From contig JACCYD010000399.1 of the NCBI GenBank assembly GCA_013696695.1, forward strand, positions 1-6,136: a stretch of DNA of 6,136 nt. The letters are read 5' to 3'. Of the stretch, positions 1-6,136 are shown piece by piece; positions within the stretch are counted from its first letter, which is position 1, and each line of letters starts with the position of its first letter. The position numbers and the translations under genes are program-made. The notes under the pieces were generated by a model. The model did not search any database. It worked only from the letters and a program-made list of their open reading frames with translations, and was not told the DNA's origin. The stretch comes from Deltaproteobacteria bacterium (GTDB lineage Bacteria > Myxococcota_A > Polyangia > Haliangiales > Haliangiaceae).

Positions 1-3000
1 CCCCGCGACCGACCGGCGGATGCCACCAGTGCTGGACATCGCCTTGCGAGAACTGATGGGCAGATGCACGCACGAGCTGCTCGCGGAGCAGTGCGGGCTC
101 GCTGTAGAGGAGCGCCATCGCGTCCTGGAGCTGATCGCGGAAGCCGAACGCACCACCAGATTGATAGAACCCGCTGCGACCCCACATCCGGCACGCGAGG
201 ACCTGATAGACCAGCCAGCCGTTCGCGAGGAAGTTGAGCGCGGCATCCGGCGTCTGCACGTTGATCGCGCCGAGCGTGCGATTCCAGTATGCCCACACCG
301 CTTCGAGCGCAGCCTGCGCCGCGCCTGCACCGCGGAAGCGAGAGACAATGTACCGAGCATCGGCGAGGTCGCGTCCCGATCCGAACAGGAACACGATCTC
401 GCGCTCCCCTCCGTCGGCGAGCTCGATCATGGTCTGCATCGCGAGGCATGGATCGAGGGCGGCGCCGACGCGGCCCGATAACCGCGCTCGCGCCATCGCC
501 GCCGGCCGACCGAACGTGCCGTTGCGGCCGAGGAACTCGAGGCGATCGCCTGACACCCAGCGCTGATCCTCGCTGCACTCGAGGAACGCGATCCGGCCGG
601 AGAACTCTTCGGCGTAGGGATTTTTCGAGAACAGTGCCCCGGTCTTGACGTCGACCTCGCTGACGACGTGCGGCGCGCCTGCGGGACGCTGCGAACCGAG
701 CACGAGATCGAACATGCTGGTCACCGAGAGCTGGCGAGCCCGACCGGAGCGATTGGTGAGCTTGAGCACGAGGAACTTCGCCGGCGCATCGATCGCGACG
801 AACGTGCGCAGCTCCGAAGCGATGCCGTTGTGCGAAGTCTCGAACACGGTGTAGCCGAACCCGTGACGCGTCGTGTACGGCGCCGAACCAGGCGCGGGCG
901 CCGGCGTTGGCGACCACACCGTGCCGTCCTCTTCGTCGCGAAGGTAGACGGCTTCGCCACTCGGATCGCCGACCGGATCGTTGTTCCACGGCGTCAGCCG
1001 GTACTGGTGCGCGTTTTCGCACCAGGTGTACGCGCTGCCTCGCTCGCTGATCACGGTGCCGAAGTACGAGTTCGCGATCACGTTGACCCACGGCGCGGGC
1101 GTCTGCATCTCGCGGTGGCTGACGATCACGTACTCGCGACCATCCTGCGTGAAGCCACCGTGGCCGTTGAACGACGTCAGATCAGGGCGGTCCACGGTCG
1201 GGATGGGCGCGGGCTTGTGCTTGTTCGGCTTGGTGATCAGCGGGGCGCCGGTCGGCTCCGCTCGGACCCTGCGATCGAGCTGCTCGGTGATCGTGCCCGC
1301 GGTGTCGTCGATGATCACGCGTGCGAGCGTCTGCATCAGCACGCGATCGGGCGCCGTCATCTGATCGCTGCGACGGAGAAACACGCCGCCCGGTTTGTCG
1401 ACGAGGCTTGCTTCGCCCGTCGATGCGATCGCAGCCATGATCTGCTCGTGCAGGTTCTGGCGATATCCCGAGGCGTCCTCGTTCCAGATCACCAGATCGA
1501 CGATCAGCCCTTTGAGCCGCCAGTACGCGTGCGCGCGGATCAGCTGCTTCACCAGATCGAGGTTGTCGTGGGACGTGATCTGGACCAGGACGATCGGAAG
1601 ATCTCCCGAGATGCCGTACGCCCACAGCCCCGACTGACCGAGCTGGTTGCTCGCGATCACGCTCTTCGGAGCTCGCAGCGCGGGGTTGAGGTAGATGATG
1701 TGGCCCGCGAGGCGCTCCCACGCCCGCATCTCCGCGCTGGTGGCTTCGAGGCGACGCTGGGTGACCTGGGTCTGCGTCCACGACATCTCGAGAACGCGAT
1801 CAGCGGCGTGTCGATCGTTGTACTTGTCGATCAGCGCGATCGCCTGGGCGCGGGTCTCGGCCATGCCGGTCACGATCTGTAGCTGGATCATCTGATCGGG
1901 GGCGAGCTCGACGATGTTCCGGATCGCCACGATCGGATCGAGGACCGAGCCCCAGCTGTCGGTCAGCGCGTCGACGTGCATCGCCGCCGGATCCTCGAGC
2001 GAGCCGCCGCGGCCGATGAACACCGCGCGGTTGGTCTCGAACGAGGTCGGGTTCACCGTGGGGTCGTACGCCACCATGAGATGGAACATCCACGGCGGCT
2101 TCTCTCCTCCAGACCGCGGCCGTCGCGTGCACAGGATCGCGTGGCGCGCGCGATCGAGCTCGGTCTGCACGAACAGGTTGGAGAACGTTCGATGCGCGGC
2201 GTCGGCGGCCGGAGTCGCGAGCACGACCTCGGCGAAGCTCGTCAGCTCGATCGTGCGGTCCGTGCGACCGTGATTCGAGATCGAGATCCGGCGCAGCTCG
2301 ATGTCGTCCTCGGGGCTGACGCTGATCTCGACGTGACACGCGATCTCTTCGTCGCGTCGCCGGAACTCGGCGCGCCCTTGCGAGAACACGGCCTCGTAAT
2401 CGGTCGCTGCACGCAGCGTCGGCTGGTGGGCCGTCGACCAGAATTTTCCGGTGGTGACATCGCGGACATAACAGAAGGTGCCCGCTGCATCGCGCGTCGC
2501 ATCTTCTTGCCACCGCGTGACCGCGAGCTCGCGCCACTTGCTGTAGCCACCGCCCGCATTGGTGATCGCGACGTGATAGTGGCCGTTCGAGAGCAGGTGG
2601 ACTTCGGGGTGGGACGTGTTCGGCGTCGTGAACACGCGGATGTGGTCTTCGACCGCGACCGAGGTCGTCCGGACCGCCGTGACCTCGGCCGGGTGCGGGA
2701 ACACCGTCGACGCGCGCGGCACTCGTTCCTGAAGGAGGAGGTTCGTGGCACGCAGCGCGAGATCCGCGTCGAACCGGCGCTGCATCGGCCGATCGGCGAG
2801 CACGTAGACCAGCGACAACAGCGACATGCCCTGGTGATGGGCCATGTACGACTGCACGGTGACGCTGGTCTTCCCCGGCGGCAACCGCGTCGTCGTGTAG
2901 TCGATCGCCTCGAAGAAGCCGTAGTCGCCGAGCCGCTCGTTCGCCGCGAGCACCTTGAGGTTCGCGCACGCAGCCTCGGGCGCGACCATCAAGCCCATCA

Positions 3001-6000
3001 CGCACGCGTACGGTGCGATCACGAGATCGTCGGCGAGCCCGCGCTTGAAGCCGAGGCCCGGCACGCCGAACGCGCGGTACTGATAGTTCTGGTGGTTGTC
3101 GGTCTTGTAGTAACCGGACTCCGAGACGCCCCATGGCACGTCGTGCTCGCGGCCGTATTCGATCTGTCGCGCGACGGCAACCCGACAGGTCTGGTCGAGC
3201 AATGTGCCCTCGTAGGTCGGCATCACCAGCATCGGCATCAGGTACTCGAACATCGAGCCGCTCCACGACAGCAACGCCGTGCCGCCGCTGGACGTGGTCA
3301 CCAGGCGGCCGAGATGAAACCAATGCTCCTGCGGAAGCTTGCCCTGCGCGATCGCGACGTAGCTCGCGAGCCGCGCCTCCGACGCGAGGAGGTCGTAGAA
3401 GCTGTTGTCGAGGCGGTGATCGACGATGTTGTAGCCGATCGCGAGCAAGTGGCGGCTGCGGTCGTAGAGCATCTCGTAGTCGTAATCGCCGAGCTCGATC
3501 GCGCGCGCCGCGAGATCGCGGAGCTCGGTGAGGCGAAGCGTCGCGCGTTCCGCGCCGAGCGCGACTGCTGCGGCCACCTTCGGATCGGCGGCGAGCAGCG
3601 GCGCGAGCACGGCCTCGAGGCGAGCTGTCTCCGCGAGCCTCGGGATGTCGTCGAGTCGCCGGCGTAGGTCCCCGCCAGGCGTGGCCTGCAGCGCGAGCCA
3701 CGGCGCGATGTAATCGAGCTCGGCCGCGAGGTCCTTGCATTGCTTCTCGAACGCGCGCCCCCACCACATCGGCTCGGCGGCTTCGGCAGCGATCACGGTG
3801 AGCAGCTCGCGTGCCGCCGCCGCCAGCGCCGTCAGCCGCGCTCGCTCGCTGGATAACGTCGAGGGAGCAGTGGCGAGGAGCGCTCGTGCCGGTGCCAGCG
3901 CGGGCGCCGCGACGCCGTGCTGCGCGAGCAGATCGAGCGTGTCGCCGAGTCCCGCGAGGTATTCGTTCCGCAGGATGCGGTGGTCGCCCAGCTCGGTGAG
4001 ACCGGCGGCGAGCGTCAGCAGATGACCGGCGAGATTTCCGCTGTCGACCGTCGACACGTACATCGGCCGCAGCGGTTCGAGCGTCAGCGTATCGTACCAG
4101 TTGTAGAAGTGGCCGCGGTAGCGCTGCAGCTTGCCGAGCGTGGTGAACGTCCGCGTGGTTCGCGCGATCACCTCGCCGGTCGCGACATATCCGAAATCGT
4201 ACGCGGCGAGGTTGGCGAGCAGCGACAGGCCGATGTTGGTCGGGCTCGTGCGATGGGCGACGCCGACCGGCGGGTGCTCCTGCACGTTGTCGGGTGGGAG
4301 ATCGTGATCTTCCGCGCCGACGTACACCTCGAAGAAGCGCCAGGTCCGTCTCGCGAGTGCGCGCAGAAACGTTCGATCGCCGTCGCTGAGCTCGGCACGC
4401 GGCGCTTCGATGGGGCGACTGACCCACCACACGAGCGCGGGTGCCGCCGCCCACAGCGCGGCGATCGGAACTGCGAGCCAGAGGTCGCGGATCCAGCCGA
4501 GGCCGATCGCGACGCCGATCGCGACCGCCGCGGCGGGCGAGATCCACGACGACGCATAGGCGCCCGACAGGCTCGTTCGTGCCGAACGCTGCGCGTCGGC
4601 CGCGGTTCGCCACTCGAGAAGGTTGCGCTTGGTGATCAGCACTCGCGCGGTGGCGACGACGATCGACGTCAGGTTGAGCGCGGCCTCCGCGGGGAGACAC
4701 GCGAAGGCGAAGGCCTCACGCGTGCACTGGTCGACGGCCTGCGCCGCGACCTCGCGCGCGTGAAGATGCGGTGCGACCTCCGGCGGGCGTCTCGCCAGCG
4801 CGCCGAGCGACGCGACGAAGCCGGGCACGAACAGCGTCGAGGCGACGACGAGGAGCGAGATCCACGCCAGGCTCGGGACCACCAGCGCAAAGCCGACCAG
4901 CGCCAGTTGCCCGATCGGGACGAGGCTGCGACGCAGGTTGTCGAGGACCTTCCACTGCGAGAGCAGGGAGATCGGATTGCGGCGTCGGCCGGAGCCACCC
5001 GGAACACGCCGGAACAGCCATCGCGCGATCTGCCAGTCACCGCGGATCCAGCGCGCGCGCCGATTCGCGTCGGCGGCATATGCCGCGGGATAGTCCTCGA
5101 GAAGGATCACGTCACTGATCAGCCCCGAGCGACCGTAGGCGCCCTCGAGGAGATCGTGGCTGAGGATCCGATTCTCGGGGAACGTCTCGCCCATCGACTG
5201 GCGCACCGCCGCGATGTCGTAGATGCCCTTGCCGACGAACGAGCCTTCGCCGAACACGTCCTGATACACGTCGGACACGGCGGCCGTGTAGGGATCGATC
5301 GTGCAGTCACCGGAGCACAGCCGGGCGAACCGCGACGCACCCGCACTCGCGAGGCTGATCGCGACGCGCGGCTGCAGGATCGCGTAGCCCGCGGTGACGC
5401 GCCCGACCTTCGGGTCGAACACCGGGCGATTGAGCGGATGTGCGAGCGTGCCCGCGAGAGCGCGTGCGGAATCGCGAGGCAGCTCGGTATCGCTGTCGAG
5501 GACGATCACGTACTTGGTGTCGCGCAGGCGATCGGTCGGGCCGACCACCGTCGCGAACCGGGACTCGCCGCACAGCGTCGCGTTGAGATCCTCGAGCTTG
5601 CCGCGCTTGCGCTCCCAGCCCATCCACGCGCGCTCGCGCGGATTCCATCGACGCTCGCGATGGAACAGGAAGAACCCGCCGCCTCGCGCAGGATCCGGAT
5701 ACTTGCGCTCGAGCGCCTCGATCGCTTCGACGGCGCGCTGGAGCAACGCCGCATCGCCGTCCAGATGTTGCTGGGGCGCGTCGGCAAAATCGGTGGCGAG
5801 CGCGAACGCGAGATTGGCATCGCGATTCGCGAGGAATCGAACCTCGAGCGCGGCGACCAGCTCGTCGATCGACTGCGCGCTGGTCAACATCGTCGGGACC
5901 GCGACGATCGTGCGGTGCTCGGGTGGGATGCCCTTCGCGAAGTCGAGACGCGAGAGCACGTTGGGACGGACGACGAGCATCGCGATCCACTGGACGATCG

Positions 6001-6136
6001 CGACCGCGAACTGGCTCGCACACAGCGCGATCGCGATCGACCACGCGACGCGGCTCGCGGTGCTGACCTCCGTCGCACCGAGCGCTGCGGCGGCCGTCGC
6101 GCCCGCCGTCACGCCCGCGATCGCGGCGAGGTAGAC
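1..6136 (-). CDS. ndvB: Cyclic beta-1,2-glucan synthase (NdvB/ChvB family), internal fragment open at both ends
   Basis: This inner-membrane enzyme uses UDP-glucose to make a beta-1,2-linked glucan, controls its length and closes it into a ring. The ring serves in the periplasm, for example in osmotic adaptation and host interaction. What is seen: 2045 consecutive codons without a stop, first codon 6136-6134 and last full codon 4-2, in one unbroken frame. Family motifs appear in the expected order: IVAVPTM (77-83), DSD (214-216), EGSFVGKG (297-304), SHDLLEG (326-332), RWIRGDWQ (362-369), DNSFYDLLASEAR (910-922), PWGVSES (1001-1007), YMAHHQGM (1097-1104), FGFRDQLQD (1997-2005) and HWWHPP (2036-2041). 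Six likely membrane segments flank the glycosyltransferase part. Family members are about 2,700-2,900 residues, so I infer about 400 N-terminal and several hundred C-terminal residues are missing because of the window edges. No frameshift or inserted element was seen. Start, ribosome binding site, neighbours and regulation are outside the window. Residue numbers in all entries count from the window's first codon. Confidence 0.96.
2..1171 (-). other. Second GH94 module (phosphorylase-like, chain-length control), cut by window edge
   Basis: Residues 1656-2045 begin with FNGHGGFTQDGREYVI and carry the GH94 beta-sandwich: PAPWVNVIAN, ENAHQYRLTPWNNDP (1707-1721) and YLRDE. They then enter the (alpha/alpha)6 barrel at LNFLANGWLVYQ (1967-1978), with GRSGFYQSGGAFGFRDQLQD (1986-2005) and QGDVQHWWHPPVGRG up to the last codon. 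These are hallmark glucan/cellobiose phosphorylase segments. In the family this domain shortens the growing glucan by phosphorolysis and so sets ring size. The general-acid Asp is expected a few residues past the edge (usual continuation VRT-x-x-SDD), so activity cannot be judged here. The rest of the barrel and the C-terminal cap are missing. Confidence 0.92.
1187..1264 (-). other. Pro/Lys-rich linker between the two GH94-like modules
   Basis: Residues about 1625-1650 include TKPNKHKPAPIPTVDRP (1635-1651), rich in Pro, Lys and Thr with hardly any hydrophobic residues. This looks like a flexible hinge separating the degenerate from the canonical GH94 module, just before the FNGHGGF start (1656-1662) of the second. 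Confidence 0.6.
1307..2629 (-). other. First GH94-like module, probably non-catalytic
   Basis: Residues about 1170-1610 resemble the beta-sandwich and barrel entry of GH94 phosphorylases. Landmarks are the NGHYHVAITNAGGGYSKW strand (1184-1201), TRWQEDATRD (1207-1216), YVRD (1223-1226), FWS (1232-1234), and the later GQSGLWAYGISGDLP (1500-1514) and LVIWNED (1548-1554). The same landmarks recur in the second module, including a 28-residue stretch that aligns without gaps. The barrel part here is short and lacks the FGFRDQLQD and HWWHPP active-site signatures, so I infer a structural or glucan-binding role. Tandem GH94-related modules are normal for NdvB proteins. Confidence 0.75.
2762..4414 (-). 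other. Glycoamylase-like ring-closing domain (GH189 type, PF10091 core)
   Basis: Residues about 575-1125 match the middle domain of cyclic glucan synthases, an (alpha/alpha)-barrel region that makes the ring by transglycosylation. The first part carries RTSPTNIGLSLL (629-640), GHFYNWYDT (675-683) and TVDSGNLAGHL (696-706). After a helical stretch the core resumes with DNSFYDLLASEAR (910-922), EHWFHLGR (937-944), WSGSMFEYLMP (958-968), LLDQTCR (979-985), PWGVSESGYY (1001-1010), YQYRAFGVPGLG (1018-1029) and YMAHHQGM (1097-1104). Glu920 and Glu1006 sit where I recall the catalytic nucleophile and acid/base of this family. Both are present, so ring closure is expected to be intact. The boundaries are approximate. 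The GH189 assignment is from memory of recent work on the family. Confidence 0.88.
3488..3985 (-). other. Ala/Leu-rich helical stretch inside the ring-closing domain
   Basis: Residues about 718-883, between TVDSGNLAGHL and the YDRSRHLLAIGYN entry to the glycoamylase core, are rich in Ala, Leu, Arg and Glu with few aromatic residues. They look like a run of amphipathic helices, for example around 757-785 and 834-883. A short conserved-looking patch, MWWGRAFEKQC, lies near the middle. Family members have a variable helical region here. No catalytic motif was recognised in it. Confidence 0.55.
4421..4537 (-). other. Third membrane hairpin, before the ring-closing domain
   Basis: Residues about 534-549 (Ala/Gly/Val/Ile-rich) and about 552-572 (LWLAVPIAALW, ending in VWWV) are two hydrophobic segments with a short charged turn, Arg550-Asp551, between them. 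With the four upstream segments this makes six within the window. The conserved SRPIE-type exit (573-577) leads into the glycoamylase-like domain. Limits judged by eye. Confidence 0.75.
4796..4924 (-). other. Second membrane hairpin, directly after GT84
   Basis: Residues about 405-447 contain two adjoining hydrophobic segments, roughly 405-424 and 425-447, broken near Pro421 and Pro438. An Arg-Arg pair precedes them (402-403) and another follows (449-450), as expected for cytoplasmic flanks. Synthases of this kind place membrane helices right after the RxxRW motif to form the glucan-conducting part. Exact helix limits are uncertain. Confidence 0.75.
5015..5920 (-). other. GT84 glucosyltransferase domain (UDP-glucose to beta-1,2-glucan)
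   Basis: Residues about 73-374 form the GT-A type catalytic domain. It opens with the beta-strand IVAVPTM (77-83). The family signature WMGWERKRGKLEDLN (171-185) follows. The metal/UDP-binding DxD is Asp214-Ser-Asp216 at the end of the hydrophobic strand YVIVLDSD. EGSFVGKGIYD (297-307) is the acceptor/active-site loop. His327-Asp328 in SHDLLEG supplies the likely catalytic-base Asp328. The processive-synthase motif R-x-x-R-W is Arg359 to Trp363, running into RGDWQ (365-369). All key residues expected for polymer elongation are present, so this domain looks active. Roles come from family knowledge; the residue assignments are my alignment by eye. Confidence 0.93.
5966..6136 (-). other. Membrane segment pair before the glycosyltransferase domain
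   Basis: Residues 1-57 hold two hydrophobic stretches, about 1-21 (Ala-rich, little charge) and about 31-56, the second ending at Arg57-Pro58. They are followed by a short basic stretch and the conserved LDFAKGIP-type entry (64-71) into the catalytic domain. In NdvB-type synthases a membrane hairpin precedes GT84 and places it on the cytoplasmic face, where UDP-glucose is available. The first segment may be cut by the window edge. Helix ends were judged by eye. Confidence 0.75.

Noticed and set aside
668..1882. Plus-strand open frame of 404 codons
   Set aside because: Same antisense artefact: RRR/VRR/DDH-type low-information sequence lying over the GH94 modules.
1976..3667. Plus-strand open frame of 563 codons, antisense to the synthase
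   Set aside because: Composition rich in Arg, Glu, Val and His repeats typical of the reverse complement of a GC-rich gene. No family motif, and complete overlap with the convincing minus-strand gene.
479..3856. Two TTA leucine codons (479-481 and 3854-3856) as a possible translational control signal
   Set aside because: TTA-based control is an actinomycete feature. Two in 2045 codons is plain rarity in a GC-rich gene.
4091..4120. Possible promoter or terminator signals in locally less GC-rich patches
   Set aside because: These patches encode conserved aromatic motifs such as FYNWYD. No paired -35/-10 boxes or hairpin-plus-T-run was seen, and the position is inside the gene.
1800..4700. Minus-strand open frame of 966 codons
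   Set aside because: The translation is Arg/Ala-rich with no recognisable domain, and it overlaps, out of frame, the true frame that shows GT84/GH189/GH94 motifs. It is a by-product of high GC3.
5307..6044. Minus-strand open frame of 245 codons near the right edge, and the opposite plus-strand frame 5394-6134
   Set aside because: Both overlap the GT84 domain, whose DxD, SHDLLEG and RxxRW motifs are read only in the long open frame.

Overview
The whole window lies inside one protein-coding gene on the minus strand. The frame whose codons run 6136-6134, 6133-6131 and so on down to 4-2 has no stop: 2045 codons, open at both ends. Read this way, the translation is a cyclic beta-1,2-glucan synthase of the NdvB/ChvB/Cgs family. 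These are very large inner-membrane enzymes, usually about 2,700-2,900 residues, so roughly the middle 70% is present. The start codon, promoter and N-terminal part lie beyond position 6136. The C-terminal part lies before position 1. There is no intergenic DNA, RNA gene, mobile element or CRISPR array.

Read 5'->3' on the minus strand (high to low coordinates), the layout is: a pair of membrane segments (about 5966-6136); the cytoplasmic GT84 glucosyltransferase domain (about 5015-5920), with its DxD and RxxRW motifs; two more membrane hairpins (about 4796-4924 and 4421-4537); the glycoamylase-like GH189 domain thought to close the ring (about 2762-4414), with both expected catalytic glutamates; a degenerate GH94-like module (about 1307-2629); a Pro/Lys-rich linker (about 1187-1264); and the canonical GH94 phosphorylase-like module (2-1171). 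The window ends only a few residues before the expected GH94 catalytic Asp. In this family the parts act together: GT84 extends a beta-1,2-glucan from UDP-glucose, the GH94 part trims chain length by phosphorolysis, and the GH189 part cyclises by transglycosylation. The product goes to the periplasm through a separate exporter (NdvA/ChvA type), which is not in this window.

The DNA is about two-thirds G+C. Third positions are strongly G/C, Ile is almost always ATC, Ala is mostly GCG, and Leu prefers CTC over CTG. This suggests a high-GC proteobacterium or myxobacterium-like host (Myxococcota is my guess from the CTC/GCG/ATC style), but the taxonomy is not settled by this sequence. The strong GC3 bias leaves long stop-free stretches in other frames and on the plus strand; I treat all of these as shadows.

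I found no new system. The points most worth following up are the intact ring-closing glutamate pair, the internally duplicated and diverged GH94 module, and the marked excess of GATC and GCGATCGC.
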